From contig QWDA01000009.1 in NCBI GenBank assembly GCA_003605175.1, forward strand, positions 1 through 64,000: 64,000 bases of DNA. Reading direction: 5' to 3'. The translations under genes and the position numbers were made by a program. Of the stretch, positions 55,217 through 64,000 are shown piece by piece (the first letter of the stretch is position 1; each line of letters starts with the position of its first letter). The notes beneath the pieces are model-generated. The model was not told the DNA's origin. It did no database searches and saw only the letters and a list, made by a program, of their open reading frames with translations. Origin of the DNA: Paracoccaceae bacterium (GTDB lineage Bacteria; Pseudomonadota; Alphaproteobacteria; Rhodobacterales; Rhodobacteraceae).

Positions 55217-55756
55217 TCAGAACGCCGGGGCATAGCGCCAGTCATCCGCGTCCGGCGTCACCTCGTCGAGGTCGTATCCGGCGCCCTGCAGCCGCTGCGC
55301 GATGTCGAGCCCGGCCCCCGCCGCCTCGTCGACCAGCCGCCGCCCCGCCGCCTCGTCCTGCGCGACGCCGAAGCCGCGCATCAGGCTCATACCGTAGTTG
55401 AACTTGCCCACCGGGTCGCCCGCCTCGGCCGAGCGGCGGTCCCATTCGGCGGCGGCATCGGGGTTGAATTCGCCGCCGAACCCGTTTTGCTCCATGTAGG
55501 ACATCCAGGTCATCGCCCCGGTATAGCCGGCCTCCGCACAGCGCTCGAAGATCAGCCGCGCGGTGTCGTGATCGCCCGATTTGGTCATCATGTAGCCCGA
55601 GGCGCAGACCATCATGTCGATATCGCCGTCGCGCGCGCGGTCGCGCAGCGTCCGCCAGGTCAGCTCCTCGGGGTTGGTGGTGCCGTAGGCGGTGTCGGTC
55701 GCAAGCGCCGGCCCGTCGACGGCCAGGGCGGCGATCGTGAGTGCCAGCAAGCGCAT
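55217..55756 (-). CDS. Exported Sel1-like repeat protein
   Basis: 179 aa with a signal peptide ending A-L-A-T. Helical Sel1-type repeats: A-G-D-P-V-G-K-F-N-Y-G-M-S-L-M-R-G-F-G-V and similar earlier (M-M-V-C-A-S-G-Y-M-M, A-E-A-G-Y-T-G-A-M). Sel1 proteins scaffold protein partners in the periplasm. GAGGAGG precedes the chosen ATG. Probably part of the alcohol-oxidation unit with the cytochrome and exaF. Exact role unknown. Confidence 0.78.
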   Translation of the reverse strand: MRLLALTIAALAVDGPALATDTAYGTTNPEELTWRTLRDRARDGDIDMMVCASGYMMTKSGDHDTARLIFERCAEAGYTGAMTWMSYMEQNGFGGEFNPDAAAEWDRRSAEAGDPVGKFNYGMSLMRGFGVAQDEAAGRRLVDEAAGAGLDIAQRLQGAGYDLDEVTPDADDWRYAPAF

Positions 55757-55895
55757 GGCGGTCCTCCTCGCGGTGTACCGTAGCATCCCGAATTCGTCGC
55801 GGCAGCCATCTTGGGGTCGTATGAAGGGTCAGCCCCTGCGACCTATCCCGTTTCGGCTGTGCGTTGCCCCCGCCCGGGACAAGGCCCGAAGGGCC

Positions 55896-56034
55896 GCCGG
55901 GCGAGCGCCCGCCCGTCCCGGCGGGCTGGCGCTCTGGTGACGTTCCTCGCCGAACGGATGGACGGCGGGCTTGCACGATAAATCGCACAGAACTGTCGTT
56001 ACAGCGCCATCCCACGGGCAGGCGCTCGCCCGGC
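55896..56034 (-). repeat. Type 1 composite inverted repeat, copy 5
   Basis: Same orientation as copy 3. Arms GCCGGGCGAGCGCCCGCCCG and ACGGGCAGGCGCTCGCCCGG; the spacer holds GCACGATAAATCGCAC. Confidence 0.75.
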
Positions 56035-56069
56035 TCGCGCTTGATGGTAGCGGAGGCGTTGCGGCGGGC

Positions 56070-56162
56070 TCCGCCCGTTCGCCCCTCGAAACGTCCCCCG
56101 GACGTTTCGCCGGCTGCGCCGGACCGGGGCTCACTCCCACGGGCAGGCGCCCGCCCGGCTCA
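56070..56162 (-). repeat. Type 2 intergenic repeat, copy 3
   Basis: TCGAAACGTCCCCCGGACGT, TTCGCCGGCTGCGCCGG, ACCGGGGCTCACTCCCACGG, GCAGGCGCCCGCCCGGCTCA. Nearly identical to the complement of 1145-1228. Confidence 0.7.
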
Positions 56163-56223
56163 GCGCTTGATGGTAGCGCCAGAGTTCAGCGAAGAACGCG
56201 CTCCCACCGGAACGCATCCTGCG

Positions 56224-57186
56224 CTAGGAACCGGTCGGCCGATAGGCCGCGCCCCAGGGAAAGCGGCCGACCTTGATCGTCTTGAGCGCCTCGCGCCGGG
56301 CCACGTCGATCACCGTCACGTCGCCCGACACCCCGTTGGTGGTGAAGAGGAGGGACTTGTCGCCGTTGAATTCCAGATGCCAGACCCGGCGGCCGACCAG
56401 GATGTACTCCTCCACCTCGTAGCTCTCGGTATCCACCACCGCCACGTGGTTCGCGGGGCCCAGCGCGACGAAGGCGGTCTTGCCATCGGCCGAAAGCCGG
56501 AAGCCCACCGGCTGGATCAGGTCGTCGTGTACGCCCCTGATCGCGAAGCGGATCTTGCCCTTCTCCGCCTGGGTTGCCACGTCGAACACGGTGATCGTGC
56601 CACCGATCTCGGCCGAGACCCAGAGCTCGGTGCCGTCCCTGACGAATTCGGCGTGGCGCGGCCGGCTGTCGACCAGCGTGTTGGCGAAGAGTTCGTGCGT
56701 TTCCGTGTCGATCCAATGCGCCATGTTGGTGGTCTCGGAGGTGGTGATGGCGATACGGCCGTCCGGGCTCACCGCCATCCCCTCGGGCTCCACACCCACG
56801 CCGATCTGCGCCACCACGCGCCGCGTCTCGGTATCGACCACGGTGGTGATCGCGTCATCCTCGTTGGCGATATAGAGATGCCGGTCGTCGGGATGCAGCG
56901 CGAACTGCTCGGGGTCCTCGCCCGAGGGCAGGTCGTGCAGGACCCTGCCGCTTTCGGGGTCGATCACCTCCACCGCGTTGCTGTCGGAGGCGCAGACATA
57001 GAGCTTGGAGAAATCCTTCGAGAACGTGATTCCGCGCGGCCGCTGCCCGGTGGGGATCGTGCGGGTGACCTCCAGCGTGTCGATGTCGATCACCGAGATC
57101 GTGTCGTCCTTCTCGTTGGTGACCCAGATCTCGTCGGCCGCCGCCGGCGTGGCGAGAAGGAAGGCGATCAGGGCAGGGCGCAGCAT
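56224..57186 (-). CDS. YVTN beta-propeller protein, PQQ-associated
   Basis: 320 aa with a signal peptide (A-L-I-A-F-L-L-A-T-P-A-A-A-D). Seven YVTN-type blades, e.g. W-V-T-N-E-K-D-D-T-I-S-V-I-D and L-Y-I-A-N-E-D-D-A-I-T-T-V-V-D. The family is a recurrent neighbour of PQQ dehydrogenase genes (the PQQ-dependent catabolism-associated propeller of TIGRFAMs). Its ATG is one base after the stop of the binding-protein gene. Likely periplasmic scaffold or ligand binder; role unproven. Confidence 0.85.
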   Translation of the reverse strand: MLRPALIAFLLATPAAADEIWVTNEKDDTISVIDIDTLEVTRTIPTGQRPRGITFSKDFSKLYVCASDSNAVEVIDPESGRVLHDLPSGEDPEQFALHPDDRHLYIANEDDAITTVVDTETRRVVAQIGVGVEPEGMAVSPDGRIAITTSETTNMAHWIDTETHELFANTLVDSRPRHAEFVRDGTELWVSAEIGGTITVFDVATQAEKGKIRFAIRGVHDDLIQPVGFRLSADGKTAFVALGPANHVAVVDTESYEVEEYILVGRRVWHLEFNGDKSLLFTTNGVSGDVTVIDVARREALKTIKVGRFPWGAAYRPTGS

Positions 57187-57187
57187 C

Positions 57188-58357
57188 TCAGGACTCCGGC
57201 TTGAACCGCGTGCAGGTGCTTTCGGGCCGGTCGAGGCCCAGGGTGTCGAGATCGTTCTGGGGATGCAGGAACCACTCGAACGGCGCCATCGCCACCACGG
57301 CGGTCTCCTGCACCAGCGGGATCGGCTGGCGCATCTGGCCGTTCCAGTCGCGAAAGCTCATCGGCCGCCCCTTGAAGCCTGCCAGTTCGAACTCGGGCGA
57401 CAGGATGTAATTCCGGAGCAGCGCCGGATCGGTGCTGCCGGTCCGGGTCACCGCCTCGCCGATTGTGCGGACCGCCGCCCAGGCGGCGTAATCCTCCGGG
57501 CGCATGTCGCGCCCCGCATGTTTCCTGAAGCGCGATTGCAGCTGCGCCGCGCCCCATTGCTCGACCACCCGCGACCAGGCGACCGGGCGCAGCCCCTCCG
57601 AGCCCGCGACGGGCCGGGGCTCCCAGGTGTTGAACGGGATGTAGCGGCTGAAATCGCCGGTCTCGTCGGCGATCAGCAGGACGTCGTGCGCGGGCAGATC
57701 CTGCGTGAAGAGCGGCACTTCCTGCGCGGCGTTGCGGCGCATGTCGGCGTCGAAGACCCAGCTTTTCTCGCCCCGGAGCTTCAGCCCGAACTTCGTCGCG
57801 GAAACCCGCAGCGCCTCGGCGAGTGCCAGGTCCCGCTCATGGGTCCCGGCGATCAGCGCCAGGTCGGTCCAGCGCCGCACGGTCAGGAACTGCATCAGCG
57901 CATCGGCCCGCATCGCGTCCGACGGCAGGGTGTGGAACAGGTTTGCGCGGCAGCCCTCGCTCCGGAGCGTCTCGGCGCCGGAGGAGACGTTGAAAAGGAT
58001 CGCGTCCCGCGCCTCGGGCAGGTCGGCGATGGCCTGAAGGGTCGCGACCGGCGCGTCGAGCACCAGGAAGCGCGAGCGCGCGAGCGCGTCCCGCGCGGCC
58101 GGCAGGGGATCGGTGCCCGCGCCGAGGGTGATCGCCTCCAGCGTGTAGTCCTGGCCCAGGAACCGGCCCGTGGTCCGGTTGTCCGCGAGCCCGGCCTCCG
58201 CCCCCGCGAGGCCGAGATCGCCCGGCACCGGATCGAGGTTCGACAGGACCGGCGGCGCCGGCACGTCGATACGCAGATAGGCAAGGTTCACCGCGAGCTC
58301 GGCCCGGGCCGGTCCGGCGAGACAAAGAATAGCCGCAAGGCATGCAAACCGTCGCAT
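57188..58357 (-). CDS. Periplasmic branched-chain-type binding protein, PQQ-associated
   Basis: 389 aa with a signal peptide ending A-R-A-E. The two-lobed type I periplasmic binding fold is visible: T-L-G-A-G-T-D-P-L-P-A and L-I-A-D-E-T-G-D-F-S-R-Y-I-P. It matches the PQQ-dependent catabolism-associated substrate-binding family. The usual companion ATPase and permease are not in this window. Ligand unknown. First gene of the run with the propeller. Confidence 0.8.
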   Translation of the reverse strand: MRRFACLAAILCLAGPARAELAVNLAYLRIDVPAPPVLSNLDPVPGDLGLAGAEAGLADNRTTGRFLGQDYTLEAITLGAGTDPLPAARDALARSRFLVLDAPVATLQAIADLPEARDAILFNVSSGAETLRSEGCRANLFHTLPSDAMRADALMQFLTVRRWTDLALIAGTHERDLALAEALRVSATKFGLKLRGEKSWVFDADMRRNAAQEVPLFTQDLPAHDVLLIADETGDFSRYIPFNTWEPRPVAGSEGLRPVAWSRVVEQWGAAQLQSRFRKHAGRDMRPEDYAAWAAVRTIGEAVTRTGSTDPALLRNYILSPEFELAGFKGRPMSFRDWNGQMRQPIPLVQETAVVAMAPFEWFLHPQNDLDTLGLDRPESTCTRFKPES

Positions 58358-58507
58358 GGCGTCCTCCCGGCCTCTTGCTAGCGCAACGCGGTCCGGCGGG
58401 ATCTAGGACCATGGTCGGAGGCGGAAAACGTCTCACACCAAGGTCGAATGTCTTGGCGCCCTTCCGGCTGGTATCCGCTGTCGGCAGAGCATGTGGAGGA
58501 GCCAGAA

Positions 58508-59185
58508 ATGACCAGATCTCGCCATGAGCGACTTCTTCTTGCGGTTGCATTTTCGCTGACCGCCGGAGCCGCCTATCCCCACGGAGACGTGGCGCCGCAA
58601 CCTGTGAACACCGACGCCCTGCCCGATGTGGGCGAGGAATGGCTGACCGAGAATCCCTATCGCGACATGGGCGAGGAGGTCTGGAAGAGCGCCATCGATA
58701 TCGGCGCGTCGGGCTTCAACCAGAACTGCGCCCGCTGCCACGGGCTGGGCGCGATCTCGGGCGGCCTCGCCCCCGACCTGCGCTTCCTGGAAGCGGAGGA
58801 ATACGGCGATGAATGGTTCGTCGAGCGGTTCCGTCTGGGCTATACCCAGAACGGCACCACCAAGATGCCCGCCTTCGGCGAGCTCCTGGGCCAGAAGGCC
58901 GCCTGGGCGATCCGCACCTATATCGAGACCCGCCCCGACGATGCCGCGATCGAGGAACGGTCGGACGAGCTGAAGGAAATCCGCGACCATCTGGCCTCGG
59001 GCGAGGTCGATACCGAAGCCGTGGTGGCCCGCCTGACCGAGATCGCCGCCGAGATCGAGACGCTCTCGGGCGCGCCGGTCGCCGACAGCATCGCCGCGCG
59101 CGCCGCCGAAAAGCTCACCGCCGATCCGACCGGCTTCCATGCCGCGGCGGAGATCCTGACGGTCGGCCTTTCCGCGGCCCATTGA
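58508..59185 (+). CDS. pedF: Cytochrome c-550, PedF-like
   Basis: 225 aa. The signal peptide (L-L-L-A-V-A-F-S-L-T-A-G-A-A-Y-P-H-G) is followed by one haem motif, C-A-R-C-H, in N-Q-N-C-A-R-C-H-G-L-G-A. A helical C-terminal extension (E-I-R-D-H-L-A-S-G-E) is typical of PedF. It would take electrons from a PQQ dehydrogenase. GGAGGAGCC precedes the ATG. Divergent from the binding-protein gene, with 150 bp between them. Confidence 0.85.
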   Translation: MTRSRHERLLLAVAFSLTAGAAYPHGDVAPQPVNTDALPDVGEEWLTENPYRDMGEEVWKSAIDIGASGFNQNCARCHGLGAISGGLAPDLRFLEAEEYGDEWFVERFRLGYTQNGTTKMPAFGELLGQKAAWAIRTYIETRPDDAAIEERSDELKEIRDHLASGEVDTEAVVARLTEIAAEIETLSGAPVADSIAARAAEKLTADPTGFHAAAEILTVGLSAAH

Positions 59186-59190
59186 CCGCC

Positions 59191-60081
59191 ATGCGCCGCC
59201 TCGCGCTGGCCCTTGCCCTGACGGCCGTGTCCCTCGCGGGACCGGCCGCTTCGCGCTGCGAGGACTGGGTGCCGCAGCCCAAGCCGCAGAACGCGGGCCG
59301 CGACATCGTGGGCCGCGATCTCGACGAGATCGTCGAACGGGGCTTCATCGACTTCGCCGCCTACGCGGATTTCCCGCCCTGGTCCTACGAGGACGGCGGC
59401 AAGGCGGCGGGCGTCGATATCGAGATCGGCCGCCTGATCGCCGAGGCGCTGGGTGTGGAGCCCAGGTTCCACCTGGTCGGCGCGGGCGAGAATCTCGACG
59501 CCGATCTGAGGAACTACATCTGGAAGGGGCCGGTGGTCGGCGGCGCCGTTTCCAACGTGATGCTGCATGTCCCCTATGACAGCGAATATGCCTGCCGGGT
59601 CGAGCAGGTGGTCTTCACCGGGCAATATGCCGGCGAAGAGGTCGCCATCGCCTACCGCAAGGACGCCTATCCCGACGATCCGCCGGTGCCGGCCTATTTC
59701 CGCTTCGACAGCGTGGCGGTCGAGAACGATTCGATCTCCGATTTCTACCTGTCCTCCTTCGCCGGCGGGCAGCTTTCGGCGCAGGTCCAACGCTATCCCG
59801 ACACGGAGGCGGCGATGACGGCGCTGGCCGGGGGCGAGACCATGGCCGCCATGGGCCCCTTGGCCCAGCTCGAGGCCGGAAGGACCGAGGCGATCGCCAT
59901 CCACAAGCCGCCGCTTGCCGGGTTCGCGGTCAGCCATTGGACCGTCGGCGTCGCCGTCCACATGCGCTATCGCGCGCTCGGCTACGCGGTGGACGACGCG
60001 ATCCGCGCCGGGCTCGAGGACGGGCGCATCGCGGCGATCTTCGCCGCGCACGCCTTGTCCCACCTTCCACCTGACCGCTGA
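59191..60081 (+). CDS. Quinoprotein dehydrogenase-associated binding protein (XoxJ/MoxJ-like)
   Basis: 296 aa with a signal peptide ending A-A-S-R-C. Family 3 periplasmic binding fold: A-A-Y-A-D-F-P-P-W-S-Y-E-D-G-G-K-A-A-G-V-D-I and L-I-A-E-A-L-G-V-E. The group with XoxJ and MoxJ helps mature or dock PQQ dehydrogenases with their cytochrome. It starts five bases after the pedF-like stop. Ligand and partner not known. Confidence 0.82.
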   Translation: MRRLALALALTAVSLAGPAASRCEDWVPQPKPQNAGRDIVGRDLDEIVERGFIDFAAYADFPPWSYEDGGKAAGVDIEIGRLIAEALGVEPRFHLVGAGENLDADLRNYIWKGPVVGGAVSNVMLHVPYDSEYACRVEQVVFTGQYAGEEVAIAYRKDAYPDDPPVPAYFRFDSVAVENDSISDFYLSSFAGGQLSAQVQRYPDTEAAMTALAGGETMAAMGPLAQLEAGRTEAIAIHKPPLAGFAVSHWTVGVAVHMRYRALGYAVDDAIRAGLEDGRIAAIFAAHALSHLPPDR

Positions 60082-60238
60082 GGCCGGACGGGGCCCAGCA
60101 GCGGCTTGTTTCGCGACCGGGGCAAGTGCCAGGAGCGCGAGAAGCGCGTATCGGAGCCAGGCCAGCATGGGCAGACACTAGCGCCCGGGCATTGCCGCGA
60201 GGTATGCGACGAAGGTGCTGGATCGGGAGGGGCGGGAC

Positions 60239-60898
60239 GTGACGAGACGGGCATTGGTGACGGGCGGAAACCGGGGGATCGGCCGGGCCATCGCGGCCGG
60301 CCTCGTGGCGGCGGGGCTCGAGGTGGTGATCGCGGCGCGGCGCGAGGCGGAAGGGGCGGAGGCCGCCGCCGAGCTTGGCTGCGCCGCGGTCCGGTTCGAC
60401 CTCGACGATCCCAGGAGCTTCGCTCCCGCGCTGGAGGCCGCCGGCCCGCTCGACGTACTGGTGAACAATGCCGGCGTGCTCTGGGATCGGCCGATGATCG
60501 ACCACCCGGAGGATTTCCGCCGCTCGATGCAGGTCATGGTTCACGCGCCCTACGCGCTGATCCGCGCGGTTGTGCCGGGCATGACCGAGCGCGGCTATGG
60601 CCGCATCGTCAATGTCTCCTCGGGCTGGGGCGCCTTCTCCGAGGGTCTCGGCGGGCCGGGCGCCTATGGCGTGGCCAAGGCCGCGCTCAACGCGCTCACG
60701 CTGGCGCTCTCGCGCGAGATCTCCTCCGACATCCGGATAAACGCGATGTGCCCCGGCTGGGTCCGTACCCGCATGGGCGGCCCGGGCGCCACCCGCAGCC
60801 CGGAGGAGGGCGCCGAGACCGCGCTCTGGCTCGCCACCCTTCCGGCGGGCGGACCCACCGGCGGCTTCTTCCGAGACCGCAAGGAAATCGGCTGGTAG
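60239..60898 (+). CDS. Short-chain dehydrogenase/reductase
   Basis: 219 aa classical [11 protein letters not shown] cofactor loop, N-N-A-G, and catalytic S-S (V-N-V-S-S-G-W-G) with Y-G-V-A-K. C-terminal P-G-W-V-R-T-R-M-G. The GTG start at 60239 follows GGGAGGGG; the codon 24 bases upstream has no ribosome site. Substrate unknown. It may serve the alcohol-oxidation region, but stands alone. Confidence 0.83.
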   Translation: MTRRALVTGGNRGIGRAIAAGLVAAGLEVVIAARREAEGAEAAAELGCAAVRFDLDDPRSFAPALEAAGPLDVLVNNAGVLWDRPMIDHPEDFRRSMQVMVHAPYALIRAVVPGMTERGYGRIVNVSSGWGAFSEGLGGPGAYGVAKAALNALTLALSREISSDIRINAMCPGWVRTRMGGPGATRSPEEGAETALWLATLPAGGPTGGFFRDRKEIGW

Positions 60899-61049
60899 CG
60901 AGCCGGGTCTGATCCGGATGAGCGCCTTCGGCGCACGCGATCCTTTGGCGCCGCCTCCGGCGTCGCGCCGCCCGGCCGATCCGTTGCGCGCCCGCATCTG
61001 GGCGCCGCCCGGTTTCCGCGCTAAGGCTTTGGCCCATGGAGAGAGACGC

Positions 61050-62453
61050 ATGATTCCGGTCGCCGGGTTCGCGGGCGCGCAGGTCGCCGTTCTGGGGCTG
61101 GGCCGGTCCGGGCTCGCCACCGCGCGGGCGCTGGCGGCAGGCGGCGCCACGGCGCTTTGCTGGGACGATGGCGAGGCCGCGCGCGGCCGGGCCGAGGCGG
61201 AGGGGCTGACGCTCCGCGACCTTTCCCGCGAGAACGCCTGGGAGGGCGTTGCCGCGCTGATCGTCTCGCCGGGCATCCCGCATCTCTACCCCGCGCCGCA
61301 TCCGGTGATTGCCGCGGCCTACCGGGCCGGCATTCCCGTCGACAACGATATCGGCCTGTTCTTCCGCTCGCTCGGCCTCGCCGACTGGGCCGCTTACGAC
61401 AGCGCGCCGAGGGTGATCGCGGTAACCGGCTCGAACGGCAAGTCGACCACGGCGGCGCTGATCCATCATGTGCTGACCGCGCTCGGCCGCGAGAGCCAGC
61501 TTGCCGGAAATATCGGCCGCGGCGTGCTCGATATCGACCCGCCGGGCGATGGCGGCGTGGTGGTGCTGGAGCTTTCCTCCTACCAGACCGAGCTGGCCCG
61601 CGCGCTCACCCCCGATGTCGCCGTCTTCACCAATCTCTCGCCCGATCATCTCGACCGCCATGGCGGCAAGGGCGGCTATTTCGCGGCCAAGCGCCGGCTC
61701 TTCGCCGAGGGCGGCCCGGACCGCGCGGTGGTGGGCGTCGACGAGATCGAGGGCGCCTTCCTGGCCGACCAGCTCTCGGAAGGGCCGGGCGACGACCGGG
61801 TGATCCGGATCTCCTCGGCGCAGAAGCTCGATCGCACCGGCTGGTCGGTCTTCGCGCGGAAGGGGTTTCTCGCGGAATACCGGCGCGGCAGGCAGGTGGC
61901 CTCGGTCGATCTGCGCGGCTGCGTGGGGCTGCCGGGGGCCCATAACCACCAGAACGCCTGCGCCGCCTTCGCCGCCTGCCGGGCGCTCGGGCTTTCTCCC
62001 AAGGCGCTGGGCGAGGCTCTGGAAAGCTTCAAGGGATTGCCGCACCGGAGCCAGCGCGTGGGCGAGCGGAATGGCGTGGTCTTCGTCAACGATTCCAAGG
62101 CCACGAATACCGACAGCGCCGCCCAGGCGCTCCGCGCCTTCGGGCGGATCCGCTGGATCGTCGGCGGCCAGGTGAAGGAGGGCGGGCTCGGCGCGCTCGC
62201 GCCCGATCTGGGCGCGGTGATCAAGGCCTATGTGATCGGCCGCTCGGCCGAGGAGACCGCGCTTTCCCTGGGCGACCTTCCCTCGGAGGTCTGCGTCACC
62301 ATGGCCGCCGCCGTCGCACGCGCCGCGGCCGAGGCCGAACCGGGCGACACCGTGCTCCTCGCCCCGGCCGCGGCGAGCTTCGACCAGTACGACAATTTCG
62401 AACGCCGGGGCGAGGATTTCATCGCGCAGGTGGACAAGCTCGCCGCCCCCTGA
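61050..62453 (+). CDS. murD: UDP-N-acetylmuramoylalanine-D-glutamate ligase
   Basis: 467 aa. Mur ligase signature: V-L-G-L-G-R-S-G near the start, ATP loop [20 protein letters not shown] and N-D-S-K-A-T-N-T-D. Adds D-Glu to UDP-MurNAc-L-Ala in the cytoplasm. Start chosen at 61050 with GGAGAGAG. It precedes ftsW and murG as in the division/cell-wall cluster. Confidence 0.96.
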   Translation: MIPVAGFAGAQVAVLGLGRSGLATARALAAGGATALCWDDGEAARGRAEAEGLTLRDLSRENAWEGVAALIVSPGIPHLYPAPHPVIAAAYRAGIPVDNDIGLFFRSLGLADWAAYDSAPRVIAVTGSNGKSTTAALIHHVLTALGRESQLAGNIGRGVLDIDPPGDGGVVVLELSSYQTELARALTPDVAVFTNLSPDHLDRHGGKGGYFAAKRRLFAEGGPDRAVVGVDEIEGAFLADQLSEGPGDDRVIRISSAQKLDRTGWSVFARKGFLAEYRRGRQVASVDLRGCVGLPGAHNHQNACAAFAACRALGLSPKALGEALESFKGLPHRSQRVGERNGVVFVNDSKATNTDSAAQALRAFGRIRWIVGGQVKEGGLGALAPDLGAVIKAYVIGRSAEETALSLGDLPSEVCVTMAAAVARAAAEAEPGDTVLLAPAAASFDQYDNFERRGEDFIAQVDKLAAP

Positions 62454-62550
62454 CTGACACTCCGGACCGGCGCTTCATCTGGCCGGAATGTTTTGGGGGG
62501 TGCCCGCAGGGCGGGGGCAAGCCCCTCGGCAGGGACGATCCGCGCCGCCG

Positions 62551-62587
62551 GTGTACGGGTTGTGTACAGGTTGTGTACGGGTTGTGC
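62551..62587 (+). repeat. 11-bp GTGTAC repeat cluster, copy 3
   Basis: GTGTACGGGTT, GTGTACAGGTT and GTGTACGGGTT in tandem, then GTG. It lies in the 277-bp murD-ftsW gap; CCGCCG precedes it, the same context as at 4241. Confidence 0.78.
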
Positions 62588-62730
62588 AGGGGCGATCCGG
62601 CCCCTGCGGCCCCGTGCCCCCTGCCCGTCGCGGCGGTGCCATTTTTCTGGCCCTTTCCGCCAATCGGCGCTAGACTGCGGCCCAGACCCGGCAAACGGGC
62701 GACCTGAGGCGGAAAGCGAGCAGCGGTCTC

Positions 62731-63897
62731 ATGACGGAAATGGTGCATGGCGCACTCCCGATGCGGGATGGCGAGCCGGTTCTGCCGAAATGGTGGCGGA
62801 CAGTGGACCGGTGGTCACTCTCTTGTATTCTCTTGCTTTTCGGGGTCGGGATCCTCCTGGGCCTCGCCGCCTCGCCGCCGCTCGCCGAGCGCAACGGGCT
62901 GGAGCAATTCTACTATGTCGAGCGCCAGGCGCTGTTCGGCAGCGTGGCGCTCTGCGTCATGGTGGTGCTTTCGATGCTGCCGCCCGACACGGTGCGCCGC
63001 CTGGCCGTCATGGGCTTTGCCGGCGCCTTCGTCGCCCTCGTCTTCCTGCCGTTCCTCGGCACCGATTTCGGCAAGGGCGCCGTCCGCTGGTACTCGCTCG
63101 GCTTCGGCTCGGTGCAGCCCTCGGAGTTCCTCAAGCCCGGCTATATCGTCGTCGCCGGCTGGCTGATCGCCGCGAGCCAGGACCTGATGGGCCCGCCGGG
63201 CAAGCGGATCTCGCTCGGCCTTGCCGTCGCCATCTGCTTCCTTCTCGCGATGCAGCCCGATTTCGGGCAGGCCGCGCTGATCCTTTTTTCCTGGGGAGTC
63301 ATGTACTTCGTGGCCGGAGCTCCGCTGATCGTGCTGGGCGGGCTGGCCGGGATCGTGGTGGCGGCGGGGACGCTCGCCTACAACATGTCCGAGCATTTCG
63401 CGCGCCGGATCGACGGCTTCCTCTCGGCCGAGGTCGACCCCACGACGCAGCTCGGCTACGCCGCCGGCGCGATCCGCGAGGGCGGGTTCTTCGGGGTCGG
63501 CGTGGGCGAGGGGCGGGTCAAGTGGTCGCTGCCGGACGCCCATACCGACTTCATCATCGCCGTCGCCGCCGAGGAATACGGGCTGATCCTCGTCCTCGTC
63601 ATCATCGGGCTTTTCGCGACCGTCGTCCTGCGCTCGCTGGTGCGGCTGATGAAGGAGCGGGACGCGTTCACCCGGCTCGCCGGCACCGGCCTGGCCTGCA
63701 CGCTGGGCATCCAGGCGATCGTCAACCTCTCGGTCGCCGTCCGGCTCCTGCCCGCCAAGGGCATGACGCTGCCCTTCGTGAGCTATGGCGGCTCCTCGCT
63801 GATCGCGGCGGGGATCACGCTCGGCATCCTGCTCAGCTTTACCCGCAGCCGGCCGCAGGGCGGGATCGGCGACGCGCTGACCGGACGGATCCGCTGA
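62731..63897 (+). CDS. ftsW: FtsW, septal peptidoglycan polymerase
   Basis: 388 aa SEDS-family membrane protein with about ten helices. Conserved: K-G-A-V-R-W, the loop Q-P-S-E-F-L-K, Q-P-D-F-G-Q-A, and the end motif P-F-V-S-Y-G-G-S-S. Makes septal glycan with a class B PBP. The stop overlaps the murG ATG (TGATG). Confidence 0.95.
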   Translation: MTEMVHGALPMRDGEPVLPKWWRTVDRWSLSCILLLFGVGILLGLAASPPLAERNGLEQFYYVERQALFGSVALCVMVVLSMLPPDTVRRLAVMGFAGAFVALVFLPFLGTDFGKGAVRWYSLGFGSVQPSEFLKPGYIVVAGWLIAASQDLMGPPGKRISLGLAVAICFLLAMQPDFGQAALILFSWGVMYFVAGAPLIVLGGLAGIVVAAGTLAYNMSEHFARRIDGFLSAEVDPTTQLGYAAGAIREGGFFGVGVGEGRVKWSLPDAHTDFIIAVAAEEYGLILVLVIIGLFATVVLRSLVRLMKERDAFTRLAGTGLACTLGIQAIVNLSVAVRLLPAKGMTLPFVSYGGSSLIAAGITLGILLSFTRSRPQGGIGDALTGRIR

Positions 63898-64000
63898 TGG
63901 CCGCGCCGCTGTGCATCCTGGCCGCCGGCGGCACGGGCGGGCATATGTTTCCCGCCCAGGCTCTGGCGGAGACGCTGGCCGGCCGTGGCTGGCGCGTGAA
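63897..64000 (+). CDS. murG: MurG glycosyltransferase, 5' part
   Basis: Only the first ~34 residues are inside the window: [20 protein letters not shown], the MurG signature. It adds GlcNAc to lipid I. The gene runs off the right edge. Confidence 0.92.
   Translation, partial: MAAPLCILAAGGTGGHMFPAQALAETLAGRGWRV

Larger units (their letters stand above)
55757..56223. other. Non-coding stretch with type 1 and type 2 repeats
   Basis: About 470 bases between the beta-propeller gene and the Sel1-like gene. One type 1 and one type 2 element are joined head to tail through GCGCTTGATGGTAGCG, which also follows the type 2 element. Nothing coding is seen; the Sel1 gene's promoter must lie just before 55757. 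Confidence 0.7.

Noticed and set aside
59930-60168. Minus-strand frame starting with a signal-like M-L-A-W-L-R-Y-A-L-L-A-L-L-A near 60168
   Set aside because: Only the first ~25 residues look like a protein; the rest is antisense to the binding-protein gene with no domain. It could be a remnant, but support is too weak.
62551-62587. GTGTAC repeats as a CRISPR array
   Set aside because: The 11-bp units are directly adjacent without spacers and there are no cas genes.

Overview
The window is very GC-rich, densely coded DNA from an alphaproteobacterium. The gene set points to the Rhodobacterales/Rhodobacteraceae: a TssJ-less type VI secretion system, class I fructose-bisphosphate aldolase next to pgk, lanthanide-type PQQ alcohol dehydrogenase accessories, OxyR/KatG, and murD-ftsW-murG. 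This assignment rests on protein character only, since no rRNA or tRNA lies in the window.

Layout. (1) 1-5.8 kb, T6SS flank: a partial gene whose tail resembles the T6SS kinase tail, a caspase-fold protein with a C-terminal CxxCH motif, a YceI-OmpA fusion and a methyltransferase. (2) 5.9-32.9 kb, an almost complete T6SS locus: tssA, tssB, tssC, hcp, tagJ, tssE, tssF, tssG, tssH, vgrG, a DUF6931-like gene, PAAR, fha, tssK, tssL, tssM, tagF, pppA, a reverse-strand M15 peptidase, ompA and ppkA. No tssJ is present. Phosphoregulation is encoded in full (PpkA kinase, PppA phosphatase, Fha, TagF). (3) 33-43.4 kb, mostly housekeeping: pgk-fba, two overlapping cyclophilin genes, a 6S-like structured RNA, a Crp-type regulator, a YHS protein, tyrS/anmK, a uronate dehydrogenase and oxyR. 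(4) 43.6-47.9 kb: katG, a MerR-controlled SDR and an EamA transporter. (5) 48-60.1 kb, a PQQ alcohol-oxidation region: hybrid histidine kinase, FIST sensor, LuxR-type regulator, an ExaF-like dehydrogenase with the lanthanide Asp, two c-type cytochromes, a Sel1-like protein, a beta-propeller, a branched-chain-type binding protein and a XoxJ/MoxJ-like binding protein. (6) 60.2-64 kb: an SDR, then murD, ftsW and the start of murG.

How the parts work together. In the T6SS, TssBC forms the sheath, Hcp the tube, VgrG/PAAR the spike, TssEFGK the baseplate, TssLM the membrane anchor and TssH recycles the sheath. In the PQQ region, electrons from alcohol oxidation would pass to the periplasmic c-type cytochromes, while the FIST/kinase/response-regulator trio probably controls transcription.

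Between genes the window carries a family of GC-rich composite inverted repeats (about 140 bp; five good copies plus relatives) and three clusters of an 11-bp GTGTAC(A/G)GGTT repeat. The most unusual items are the caspase-CxxCH protein, the duplicated sensor-like tail at both ends of the T6SS island, the repeat families and the lanthanide-type alcohol dehydrogenase region.
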